64,000 nt of DNA from Marinihelvus sp942491555 (GTDB lineage Bacteria > Pseudomonadota > Gammaproteobacteria > Xanthomonadales > SZUA-36), in the NCBI GenBank assembly GCA_942491555.1, contig CALOBN010000005.1, positions 682,001 to 746,000 on the forward strand, read 5' to 3'. Numbering within the stretch: position 1 is the stretch's first letter; every line of letters begins with the position of its first letter. The position numbers and the translations under genes are program-made. This document shows, one piece after another, positions 1 through 8,722 of the stretch. The notes under the pieces are model-generated. The model saw nothing but the letters and a program-made list of their open reading frames with translations, ran no database searches and was not told where the DNA came from.

Positions 1-158
1 CAACAGGACGGTGACCCTGCGGGATACCTGGGCCAGGCTCAAAAAGGGCTGACCCGGTCCATCAACGCGGATCACGACAGACAGGTGACTAGCGGCAGGG
101 GAGTTGTTGCTGCTCCTTTGCTAGACTGAGGTATGTGGCTTAAGAGGAGATCAGGCAT
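1..158. other. left-edge segment upstream of lemA, no confident gene
   Basis: This stretch holds at most the tail of a gene that begins outside the window. One plus-strand frame is open from base 2 and stops near base 52, ending ...DTWARLKKG; another is open to about base 128. On the minus strand an ATG at base 62 opens a frame running off the edge. None can be judged from so little sequence. A good ribosome binding site (aggag) for lemA lies near 143-149. Confidence 0.3.
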
Positions 159-740
159 ATGAGTTGGATTTTTCTGGCGCTCATTGTGGGTGCGGTGGTA
201 TTTGCCATCTCGATTTACAACCGCTTGGTGGCATCAAGGAATCGGTTCAAAAATGCGTTTGCGCAGATCGATGTGCAGCTTACCCGTCGCCATGATCTCA
301 TTCCGAACCTGGTTGAAACGGCCAAAGGATACATGGCGCATGAGAAAGATACGCTCGAAGCGGTAATCAAAGCCCGCACGGCGGCAGTTTCAGGTCTTCA
401 GGAAGCATCCCGTGATCCGACCGATCCGGTAGCCATGAAAAAGCTCGCTGAGGCCGAGCAGGGACTTTCCGGCGCGTTGGGCCGCTTGTTCGCACTGTCT
501 GAGTCCTACCCGGACCTGAAAGCCAATGAGAACATGATGCAGCTCTCCGAGGAACTCACCACAACCGAGAACAAGGTCGCGTTTGCCCGGCAGGCCTATA
601 ACGACTCGGTGATGGATTACAACACGCTGCGAGAGTCTTTTCCGAACAACTTCTTTGCGGGTTGGTTTAATTTCTCACCGGCAGAGTTGCTGGAAATTGA
701 AGACGAAACCAAGCGTGAGGTACCCCAGGTTTCGTTTTGA
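159..740 (+). CDS. lemA: LemA family membrane-anchored protein
   Basis: LemA proteins are small inner-membrane proteins with one N-terminal membrane segment and a long helical-bundle domain; their molecular role is poorly defined. Here the hydrophobic segment is at residues about 3-20, followed by the conserved stretch with QIDVQLTRRHDLIPNLVETAKGY in pieces around residues 40-60. The 193-aa length is typical. The ATG follows an aggag ribosome binding site. The next gene, an M48 membrane protease, starts 58 bp downstream on the same strand; this LemA-M48 pairing is common in Proteobacteria and suggests a shared envelope-maintenance job (inference). Confidence 0.93.
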   Translation: MSWIFLALIVGAVVFAISIYNRLVASRNRFKNAFAQIDVQLTRRHDLIPNLVETAKGYMAHEKDTLEAVIKARTAAVSGLQEASRDPTDPVAMKKLAEAEQGLSGALGRLFALSESYPDLKANENMMQLSEELTTTENKVAFARQAYNDSVMDYNTLRESFPNNFFAGWFNFSPAELLEIEDETKREVPQVSF

Positions 741-798
741 ATCTGTCTTGCAAGGCCTCATGCCCTGAGGCCCATGGCGTGACTGAAGGGTCGCCGGC

Positions 799-2736
799 TT
801 GAATTTCTTCGAGCACCAGGATCGTTCCAGGCGTCAGACGCGCTGGTTGCTGCTGTTGTTTGGGGTGGCCGTGCTGGCCGTGGTGGCGGTGGTTAACGTG
901 GTGCTGCTGCTGACCCTGGGCTTTCTTTCCCCGCTTGATGGCGTGCCTTTATTATCCGCTGCCAACGTGAAGGCCAATAGCAGCATGCTGCTGTTCGGCG
1001 CCATCGGCACCGGCATGCTGATTGGCCTCGCCAGCCTATCCAGGATGTTGCAGTTGCGCGGTGGCGGTGGAGAAGTAGCCCGGTCGCTGGGCGGAACGCT
1101 GGTTGATCCCGACAGCCGGGATCCGTTGCGCCGGCGCCTCGTCAACGTTGTCGAGGAAATCTCGCTGGCGGCCGGCGTGCCCGTGCCGCAGATATTTGTG
1201 CTCGAACAGGAGCCCGGTATCAACGCGTTCGCCGCCGGCTATTCACCATCTGATGCGGCGGTCGCGGTGACCCGCGGGACGCTGGAGAAGCTTAATCGAA
1301 ACGAACTCCAGGGTGTCATCGCTCACGAGTTCAGCCACATTCTCAACGGCGATATGCGGCTGAACATCAAGCTCATGGGCGCCCTTTTCGGAATCCTGGT
1401 GTTGTCGCTGATCGGGCGGCGGGTTCTGTTGCACAGCGGCTCGCTGGGCCGCTCGCGCAATTCCGGGCCCATTCTGGGGCTTGCGATAGCGCTGGTTGTG
1501 ATTGGTTATGTCGGCCTGTTTTTCGGCCGTGTGATTAAGGCGGCTGTGTCCCGGCAAAGGGAATACCTGGCCGATGCCTCGGCCGTTCAATTTACCCGCG
1601 ACCCTGACAGCATTGCCGGTGCGCTGAAGAAAATTGCCGTTCACGGTAACCACTCCTACCTGCAGGCGGACTCAGAAGAGGTCGGTCATATGCTGTTCGG
1701 CCCCGGTCAGCAGGCGAGTTTATTGGCTACGCATCCGCCATTACTGCAGCGCATCATGCGGGTGGAACCTAATTTCACCGAAGATGAGCTGCGGGTCGTC
1801 GCCGAGCGGCTCAAGCGTGATGAACTGCGCCAACAAAAGACGGCAGCGAAAGAAGAACAGCGTCGCGAACAGCGTGAAAAGGAGCCACGAATGGCGCTGG
1901 ACGCGCAAAGCATTATTGACCAGATCGGCAACCCGGATATGCAGCAGATTCTTATTGCTGCGGCGCTGGCCCAGAGCCTGCCCGGGGATGCCGCGGCCGC
2001 CGCCAGGGCGGTTGAATCTGCGCCTCATGGACTGCTCTATAGCCTGTTGATGGCGGAAGAGTCCGCGCGCAACGCGCAACTTCATGCCATTGAGAAAAGC
2101 ATGGGCGCACAAACGGCGCGGATTGTGAGCGAACTGGTCGAACGCAATGGTGTGCTGGAGCCAACCCAGCGTTTACCGCTGCTGGAGATCGCACTGCCGG
2201 CACTGCATCGTCAGCCCGCAGAGGTCCTGCAGCGTATGCTGGCGGCGATCGATGCCATGATCCGTGTTGACGGTACGGTAGATGTTTTTGAATACCTGCT
2301 GGCCCGCCTGGTTCGTCAGTACCTGTGGGAGTCTGCCAATCCGGGCAAGGTCCGCCTCGCCGGCAACCGGTCCCTGAGCCAACGCCGTCCCGAGGTCCGT
2401 GATGTGCTGGCAGTAATGGCCTGGCAAGGTCAGCGGGATGATCCGGTAGCGGCCCTGAATGCCTACCGCGTGGCGGTCGCCGAGGCCCTGGGTGAAATAC
2501 CAGGAGCCTTGCCCGCGCCGCTGACCGGGTCGTCGGACTGGATTACACCCCTGGATCGTTCTCTGGACCGGCTCGACGAACTGACCGCCGCGGGTAAGGA
2601 AAAATTACTGCGGGCTCTGGCGCTGTGTGTGCGTTTTGATGACCAGTTGATTCCCGTGGAAATTGAGCTCCTGCGCGCAGTTTGCTCGGCCTTGCATGTG
2701 CCTATTCCCGCGCTGGTCGCTTCCGCCCACCGCTAG
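799..2736 (+). CDS. M48 family (HtpX-like) membrane metalloprotease with long C-terminal domain
   Basis: This is a zinc endopeptidase of the inner membrane. Hydrophobic segments at about 16-42 and 60-80 precede the zinc motif HEFSH at 176-180; the third ligand is probably Glu255 in REYLAD. Two further membrane segments lie at about 191-208 and 224-246. HtpX itself is under 300 aa, so the extra 370 residues are a family-specific, Ala/Glu-rich helical domain that ends the protein. The start is TTG at 799, preceded by gaaggg at 8-nt spacing. It is the second gene of the lemA operon, and its stop overlaps the stop of the convergent GMC oxidoreductase gene. Confidence 0.9.
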   Translation: MNFFEHQDRSRRQTRWLLLLFGVAVLAVVAVVNVVLLLTLGFLSPLDGVPLLSAANVKANSSMLLFGAIGTGMLIGLASLSRMLQLRGGGGEVARSLGGTLVDPDSRDPLRRRLVNVVEEISLAAGVPVPQIFVLEQEPGINAFAAGYSPSDAAVAVTRGTLEKLNRNELQGVIAHEFSHILNGDMRLNIKLMGALFGILVLSLIGRRVLLHSGSLGRSRNSGPILGLAIALVVIGYVGLFFGRVIKAAVSRQREYLADASAVQFTRDPDSIAGALKKIAVHGNHSYLQADSEEVGHMLFGPGQQASLLATHPPLLQRIMRVEPNFTEDELRVVAERLKRDELRQQKTAAKEEQRREQREKEPRMALDAQSIIDQIGNPDMQQILIAAALAQSLPGDAAAAARAVESAPHGLLYSLLMAEESARNAQLHAIEKSMGAQTARIVSELVERNGVLEPTQRLPLLEIALPALHRQPAEVLQRMLAAIDAMIRVDGTVDVFEYLLARLVRQYLWESANPGKVRLAGNRSLSQRRPEVRDVLAVMAWQGQRDDPVAALNAYRVAVAEALGEIPGALPAPLTGSSDWITPLDRSLDRLDELTAAGKEKLLRALALCVRFDDQLIPVEIELLRAVCSALHVPIPALVASAHR

Positions 2737-4325
2737 GCTGCCGAGCTTGTCACTGAGCGGGTCATGGTGTCCGCGATTTTCTCTGCGATCATGATGGTCG
2801 GTGCGTTGGTGTTTCCCGATACCAGTGCGGGCATGACCGAGGCGTCGACCACGCGCAGCCCTTGTATGCCCCTTACCTTCAATTCAGGGTCCACCACCGA
2901 ATGCTCATCGCTGCCCATGCGGCAGGTGCCGACCGGGTGGTAGACGGTTTCAGCTTTGCGGCGCACGAAATCGAGTAGCTGTGCATCGGTGGCGACTCCG
3001 GCCTCGGGATAGACCGGGCCCGCGATCACATCACTGAAAGCTTGCTGGGCAAAAATTTCCCGGCTCTGGCGCAGGCATTCCACCATCATTTGCCGGTCGT
3101 ATTCGCTGTCCAGGTAATTGGCGAAAATAGCCGGCGCCGCTGCAGGCTCGGCAGACTTCAGGCGGATGCGTCCGCGGCTTTCCGGTCGCAGGGGGCAGGC
3201 ATGCAGGGTCATGCCGGAACCCGGAAGCAGCTTGTGACCGTGTTCATCGAGCTGTGCCGGAATGAAGTGCAGCTGAATATCGGGCCGGTTATCCCGGGCC
3301 AATGGGCTGACGATAAAGGCGCCGCCCTCGGCAAGATTGGAGGTTCCCGGACCCTGGTGTTGCAGAAAGTACTTCAGGCCGGCCGTCAGGTGGTTCAGCG
3401 TGTCATAACTTTCTTTGGTATTGATCTTGACCACCGTGCATACATCCAGGTGGTCCTGAAGGTTCTCGCCCACCTGTGGCATGTCCAGGTGCAGATCGAC
3501 ACCGTGCTCGCGCAGATGGTCTGCCGGACCGATTCCCGACAACATGAGCAGCTGCGGGGAGTTAATGGCACCGCCGCTTAATATGATTTCGCCGGCTTCC
3601 AGATCCCTTGGCTTGCCCCGGTGGAGTACCCGCACGCCACGCGCCCGGTTACCATCGAACAACACGCGCTGGGCCGCAGCCCGGGTCATCACATCAAGGT
3701 TTTTCCGTTCCAGTGCCGGCCTCAGGTAGCCATCGGCGGTGCTGCAACGGCGACCGTCACGCTGGGTGACCTGGTAGAGGCCACAACCGCGCTGATGCGG
3801 GCCATTGAAGTCATCCGTGTGGGGCAAGCCTACTTGCTCACAGGCCTCGAGAAACCGGTCTGAAAGCGGGTTGTGATAGCGCAGATCCTGTACCGAAAGC
3901 GGGCCGCCGGCGCCATGCAAGGCTGAAGCACCATGCTGCTGATCTTCCGAGCGCATGAAATAGGGCAGGCAGTCATCAAAGGTCCAGCCCGGTGCGCCGT
4001 TGGCGGCCCATTCATCGTAGTCTTTGCGGTGGCCGCGGCAGTAGCACATGGCGTTAATGGAACTTGAGCCACCCAGCACCCGGCCGCGAGGCCAGAACAG
4101 TCGCCGATCGTTGAGTTCCGGTTCCGGCTCGGTGTAATAGTTCCAGTTGATTTTCTTGTTATTGCGCAACCGCCACAGCCCGGCAGGCATGTGGATGAAC
4201 GGATTGCGGTCCTTGCCGCCGGCTTCGAGCAGCAGTACACGGCGGTTCGGGTCTTCACTCAGGCGGTTTGCCAGCACGCAACCGGCTGAGCCGGCGCCCA
4301 CGATAATGTGATCGTATGTAGTCAA
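2733..4325 (-). CDS. GMC family oxidoreductase (choline/alcohol dehydrogenase-like)
   Basis: A flavoprotein that oxidises an alcohol-type substrate with FAD. The dinucleotide-binding motif VGAGSAG is at the N-terminus (about residues 9-15), followed by LLLEAGG, the GMC signature around GRVLGGSSSIN, a second GMC motif SGGAINSPQLLMLSGIG, and C-terminal YHPVGTCRMG containing the active-site His. The open frame extends upstream to 4496, but that extra N-terminus has no family similarity. I choose TTG at 4325, giving MTTYDHIIVGAG and 530 aa, the normal length for BetA-like enzymes; a ggag lies 12 nt upstream. Its substrate cannot be read from sequence, and no betB, betI or transporter is adjacent. 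Confidence 0.88.
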   Translation of the reverse strand: MTTYDHIIVGAGSAGCVLANRLSEDPNRRVLLLEAGGKDRNPFIHMPAGLWRLRNNKKINWNYYTEPEPELNDRRLFWPRGRVLGGSSSINAMCYCRGHRKDYDEWAANGAPGWTFDDCLPYFMRSEDQQHGASALHGAGGPLSVQDLRYHNPLSDRFLEACEQVGLPHTDDFNGPHQRGCGLYQVTQRDGRRCSTADGYLRPALERKNLDVMTRAAAQRVLFDGNRARGVRVLHRGKPRDLEAGEIILSGGAINSPQLLMLSGIGPADHLREHGVDLHLDMPQVGENLQDHLDVCTVVKINTKESYDTLNHLTAGLKYFLQHQGPGTSNLAEGGAFIVSPLARDNRPDIQLHFIPAQLDEHGHKLLPGSGMTLHACPLRPESRGRIRLKSAEPAAAPAIFANYLDSEYDRQMMVECLRQSREIFAQQAFSDVIAGPVYPEAGVATDAQLLDFVRRKAETVYHPVGTCRMGSDEHSVVDPELKVRGIQGLRVVDASVMPALVSGNTNAPTIMIAEKIADTMTRSVTSSAA

Positions 4326-4542
4326 AGCTTTGCTAATGCTCCATTCGGTGGCGTATGCATGATAACGACTCGCTGGGCGGACGCAAGCACCCGGGCCAGA
4401 TTTCCCCTTTTTCTTGTCCGATTTGACCCCGTTCGGCGCAGCATGTTCACTGTCAAAGCGTGCCAGCCACGCTGTTACAATGATCAACCATCGCACGAGA
4501 GTGATCGGTGAACATCGCCGCGGCTTAAGTCTGCGCCGTTAC

Positions 4543-4559
4543 ACCAACACGATGTTGGT
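4543..4559 (+). promoter_or_regulatory. perfect 17-bp dyad immediately before the RND operon RBS
   Basis: Arms accaaca and tgttggt (7 bp each) flank a 3-base centre, directly abutting the ribosome binding site aggagg (4561-4566) of the RND permease gene. It could be a repressor operator or an RNA hairpin limiting ribosome access. No local regulator is encoded next to it. Confidence 0.4.
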
Positions 4560-4573
4560 AGGAGGAACGCTGG

Positions 4574-7500
4574 ATGAACCTGACCCGCCTGTCGCTCGAC
4601 AACCCGGTCGCCGTCGCGGTCGGGGCAATCCTGATCGCTATTTTCGGCGTTATTGGCCTGTTACGGCTGCCGGTGGAGATGACACCGGAAATCAGCCGGC
4701 CGGAAATTCTTATCAGTACCCGCTGGCGTGCTTCTGCGCCTACTGAAATCGAATCAGAAATTATTGAGCTGCAGGAGAATGTTCTGCGCTCGACGCCGGG
4801 CCTGCTGCGTATGTCGTCCACTGCCAGTTACGGCAGCGGCTCGGTATCGCTCGAGTTTGTCATCGGCACCGATATGAACCGGGCCCTGATCGAGGTGATG
4901 AACCGCCTCAACCAGGTGCCGCGCTATCCGGTGGATGCCGATGAGCCGGTGATTCAGGTGGGCGGGCAGAACTTTGACCGGGTTATTGCCTGGTTCCAGC
5001 TTACGTCCCGGGAAGGGAACACCAGGGACGTCGCCTCCTACCAGGACTTTGTCGACGACAATGTCATTACGCGCTTTGAACGCGTGCCCGGCGTATCTTC
5101 CGTGATTGCCTTTGGCGGTCGGACCCACGAGGTGCGGATTACCTTCGATCCTTACAAGGCCGCGGGACTGGGGCTGGATCTGACATCAATTTCGGGCGAA
5201 CTTGGTACCAATGCCGATGTGAGCGCGGGTAATTCGGAAATCGGGCGCCGCATGTATACCTTGCGGTTCAGCGGCAAATACGAGATTGAATCTCTGGGCG
5301 ACCTGGTGCTTGAATGGCGCGATGGCCGGCCTATTAAACTGCGTGATATCGCGCGCATCGAGATGACCATGGTTGACCCGACCACGGTGCTGCACCAGAA
5401 CGGGGGGGCGGGTATCGGCATGGGGATCGTGCCGGAGTCCGGCGCCAATGTGCTGGACGTACTGGATGGAATCCGTGTGGTCTCGGATGAGCTGCAGGCG
5501 GGCATTCTGGACCGTGAGGGTCTGGACTTGTTCATGGGTTTTGACCAGTCCATCTACATAACTTCTTCCATCAAAATGGTGCGTAACAACCTGCTTCTGG
5601 GCATGGCCCTCGCCATCGCCGTGCTGTGGTGGTTCCTGCGGCGTTTCCGCGCCACGCTGATCGTGGCGCTATCCATACCCTTGTGCCTGCTGTTTTCCTT
5701 CATTGTCATGTACACCACGGGCCGTACCGTAAACATTATTTCACTCGCGGGTCTGGCGTTTGCGACTGGCATGGTTCTCGATGCGGCGATTGTGGTGCTG
5801 GAGAATATTTTTCGGCAGCGCGAGGCCGGACGGGATGGCAATGAGGCGTCCTTACGCGGGACGCAGCAGGTATTTGGCGCCTTACTGGCTTCCACGGCGA
5901 CCACCGTGGCCATTTTCATGCCCGTTGTATTTTTACAGGATGAGGCCGGTCAGCTGTTTGCCGACCTGGCGATTACCATTTCAGCAGCCGTGGTAGCCTC
6001 CCTGCTTGTGGCCGTAACGGTTCTGCCATCGGCCGCTGCCAATTGGGTCAAAGGCACGGGTATTGAGGACCGCCACCAGGATTGGTGGCGCTGGGCGGCC
6101 AACCATGTCATGTCCTGGACCGATACAGCGCGGCAACGCTGGACCTGGATCGCCATGCTCACGCTGGTGCCGTTGGCGCTGGCGGCTGCGCTGGTGCCGC
6201 CTGCAGACTATCTGCCCGAAGGCCGGCAGAACGCGATAAGGGGCTTTATGGTCGCGCCTCCGGGGCAAGGTGTAAGAACGGGCGAAACCGAGATCATGAA
6301 TGTGATTGATGAGCGTCTTGCGCCCTATCTGAGCGGTGAAAAGATGCCGCATCTGGAAACCTATTATCTGGGCTCGAGTCCGGGTTTCGGAACCTTTATT
6401 GGTGGACGGGCGCACGATGCCGCCGACGTCGATGAGCTGGTGGGAATTTTCAATTCGGAAATCATGCAGGGTTTTCCAGACACTTTTGGCTTTGCATCAC
6501 GTGAACCGTTGTTCAACGGCGAACGCGGCGGGCGCCAGATCAACCTTGACCTGCAGGCCGAGTCGTTCGAATCCCTGCTGTCTGGGGGGCGTGCCGGATT
6601 TTACGCGGTGATGCAGTCCCTGCCGGGTGCCAGCGTTCAGCCCTCACCGGGGCTGGAGCTGGCTGAGCCGGAGTTGCGCCTGGTACCTGATGACCGGCGT
6701 ATTGCCGAGGTAGGCTGGAACCGGTCGCGAATGTCGACCGTGATTCGTGCGCTGGGTGACGGCGCATTTTTGGGTGAGTACTTTGATGGAAACCGTCGTT
6801 ATAACGTTATCCTGCGTGCCGAAGAATGGGATACACCGGAGCAGCTGGCAGCCATTCCCCTGGCCACGCCCAGTGGAGAGGTGCAGTCCCTGGGTGAGCT
6901 GGCACAGGTCGTTCGAACGGCCGGCCCGTCCGAGATTCGCCGCATTGACCGGCGCCGGACACTGACCCTGCAGATTCAACCGCCCGGCGATCTGGCGATC
7001 GAGGAAGCAATTGATATCGTGCAGGCGGAGGTGATTCCGCTGGTACGCGCAGAGTTGCCGGCGGATGCCACGATCAAACTGAGCGGGACCGCCGAGGCCC
7101 TGGATGAAGCGCTGGCCAGTATGACGGGCAGTTTCATTCTTGCGGTGGTTATTCTCTACCTGCTGATCTCAGCGCTCTTCCGGTCTTTTGTCGACTCACT
7201 ACTGGTCATACTGACGCTGCCCATGGCGACCGTTGGTGGAATTCTCTGTTTGCGGTTTATGGACCTGGTGCTGGCAGGCAGTGGGGGCCAACAAATGGAT
7301 TTGCTGACCATGATCGGCTTCGTGATTCTGCTGGGCCTGGTGGTCAACAATGCGATCTTGCTGGTCTACCGCGCCCGCGATGCAGAACGTGAGGGAATGA
7401 GCCGGCGCGATGCGGTCGAGAGTGCCGTACGCCTGCGTCTGCGGCCCATCCTGATGAGCACCATGACCAGTATTTTTGGCATGTTGCCTTTAATGCTCAT

Positions 7501-7657
7501 GCCCGGTTCCGGCTCTGAGCTTTACCGTGGCATGGCCAGCGTAATCGTGGGCGGTATGCTGGTGAGCACCATTTTCACGCTGATTCTTTTGCCCAGCCTG
7601 TTGCGCATGAACGAGGAGAAAACCGCCGTCGTTCATGCATCTCCGGAAGCCGTGTGA
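4574..7657 (+). CDS. RND efflux transporter permease subunit
   Basis: Inner-membrane pump of the resistance-nodulation-division superfamily, 1027 aa, with the usual layout: TM1 (about 12-30), a large periplasmic loop, TM2-7 (335-490), a second periplasmic loop and TM8-12 (about 850-1012). The TM4 motif reads GMVLDAAIVVLENI (D403 present, second Asp replaced by Ala404) and the TM10 motif GLVVNNAILL has Asn925 where AcrB has its proton-relay Lys940. The gene starts at ATG 4574 after aggaggaac. It is followed 12 bp later by its adaptor gene; no outer-membrane channel gene is present, so a TolC-like partner must come from elsewhere. Substrate unknown. Confidence 0.93.
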   Translation: MNLTRLSLDNPVAVAVGAILIAIFGVIGLLRLPVEMTPEISRPEILISTRWRASAPTEIESEIIELQENVLRSTPGLLRMSSTASYGSGSVSLEFVIGTDMNRALIEVMNRLNQVPRYPVDADEPVIQVGGQNFDRVIAWFQLTSREGNTRDVASYQDFVDDNVITRFERVPGVSSVIAFGGRTHEVRITFDPYKAAGLGLDLTSISGELGTNADVSAGNSEIGRRMYTLRFSGKYEIESLGDLVLEWRDGRPIKLRDIARIEMTMVDPTTVLHQNGGAGIGMGIVPESGANVLDVLDGIRVVSDELQAGILDREGLDLFMGFDQSIYITSSIKMVRNNLLLGMALAIAVLWWFLRRFRATLIVALSIPLCLLFSFIVMYTTGRTVNIISLAGLAFATGMVLDAAIVVLENIFRQREAGRDGNEASLRGTQQVFGALLASTATTVAIFMPVVFLQDEAGQLFADLAITISAAVVASLLVAVTVLPSAAANWVKGTGIEDRHQDWWRWAANHVMSWTDTARQRWTWIAMLTLVPLALAAALVPPADYLPEGRQNAIRGFMVAPPGQGVRTGETEIMNVIDERLAPYLSGEKMPHLETYYLGSSPGFGTFIGGRAHDAADVDELVGIFNSEIMQGFPDTFGFASREPLFNGERGGRQINLDLQAESFESLLSGGRAGFYAVMQSLPGASVQPSPGLELAEPELRLVPDDRRIAEVGWNRSRMSTVIRALGDGAFLGEYFDGNRRYNVILRAEEWDTPEQLAAIPLATPSGEVQSLGELAQVVRTAGPSEIRRIDRRRTLTLQIQPPGDLAIEEAIDIVQAEVIPLVRAELPADATIKLSGTAEALDEALASMTGSFILAVVILYLLISALFRSFVDSLLVILTLPMATVGGILCLRFMDLVLAGSGGQQMDLLTMIGFVILLGLVVNNAILLVYRARDAEREGMSRRDAVESAVRLRLRPILMSTMTSIFGMLPLMLMPGSGSELYRGMASVIVGGMLVSTIFTLILLPSLLRMNEEKTAVVHASPEAV

Positions 7658-7669
7658 GATAGTTCTGTC

Positions 7670-8713
7670 ATGAAACGTCATTTATTTCTGGCGCTGGCCC
7701 TGCTGGGCGGCACCACCATGGCTGCGGCCCAGGAAAGTGGTATGCCGCCCGCGCTGGTGGATGTTGCTAAAGCCAGCCTGCAAACGCTGGCACCTGTCAC
7801 CCTGGTCCCCGGTACGGTGGTGAGTCGTGATGATGCACGCCTGTCTGCCGAGGTTGACGGGCGCCTGCTGAGCGTGGCGGAAGTGGGCACGGAGGTTGAG
7901 GCAGGCGATGCGCTCGCGCGGATTGAAGACACGCGTTTTGCGCTGCGGCGCCAGGAGCTCACCGCGGAAATTGAACGAGCCCGGGCGCGACTCGAATTTC
8001 TGGAGAAAGAAGAGCAACGCTTCACGCGATTGGCAGCGTCCAATCTGGCCGCCGCGACGCAGATGGAGCAGACCCGTTCGGAGCGTGATGCGGCCCGTGG
8101 GGATTTGCAGGTGGCTGAATCGCGCCTGGCGCAAAACGAGGATGAGTTAGAGCGCACGGTTATCCGGGCTCCGTTTTCGGGCATCGTGGTGGAACGCCTG
8201 ATGATGCCGGGTGAGCGTGCCAGCGACGGATCGAATGTGGTCCGGCTGGTCGACCAACAGAACCTGGAAGTGATTGCACGGGTGCCTCTGAGCTATTTCC
8301 GCTATGTCCAGAGGGGCCAGATGCTTGCCTTGAACGGCCTGGGCATTGAGGCAGAGGGGCGTGTCCGGACGGTGGTTGCTGTCGGGGACGAGAACACGCA
8401 TCAGTTTGAATTGCGCCTGGACATTGAGCCGGGGCTGTTTCCCGTTGGCCAGACACTACGCGTGGCGGTGCCCATGGATGAGGTTCGTGAGGTGCTCGCG
8501 GTCCCGCGTGACGCGCTGGTGCTCAGACCCGGGGGCATAACCATTTTTCTGATCGATGATCTGGGCCAGGCACAACAGGTAAGCGTCACAACGGGTATTG
8601 GTGCGGGCGACCTGATTGAAGTTGTCGGTCCGGTTGCGGCGGGCGATACCGTCGTTGTGCGGGGTAATGAGCGACTGCGGCCCGGTCAGCCGGTTAATGT
8701 TCGTAAAGGCTGA
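7670..8713 (+). CDS. RND efflux periplasmic adaptor subunit (membrane fusion protein)
   Basis: Links the RND permease to an outer-membrane channel. A signal peptide (MKRHLFLALALLGG...AAAQ, residues 1-21) is followed by a split biotinyl-lipoyl domain (about 50-85 and 160-190, with the typical APFSGIV), a coiled coil hairpin between them (about 90-150, rich in Arg/Glu/Ala), and beta-barrel and membrane-proximal domains to residue 347. There is no lipobox Cys, so it is probably anchored only through partners. It lies 12 bp after the permease gene; permease-then-adaptor order is less usual than the reverse. Confidence 0.92.
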   Translation: MKRHLFLALALLGGTTMAAAQESGMPPALVDVAKASLQTLAPVTLVPGTVVSRDDARLSAEVDGRLLSVAEVGTEVEAGDALARIEDTRFALRRQELTAEIERARARLEFLEKEEQRFTRLAASNLAAATQMEQTRSERDAARGDLQVAESRLAQNEDELERTVIRAPFSGIVVERLMMPGERASDGSNVVRLVDQQNLEVIARVPLSYFRYVQRGQMLALNGLGIEAEGRVRTVVAVGDENTHQFELRLDIEPGLFPVGQTLRVAVPMDEVREVLAVPRDALVLRPGGITIFLIDDLGQAQQVSVTTGIGAGDLIEVVGPVAAGDTVVVRGNERLRPGQPVNVRKG

Positions 8714-8722
8714 GTCGGCCAG

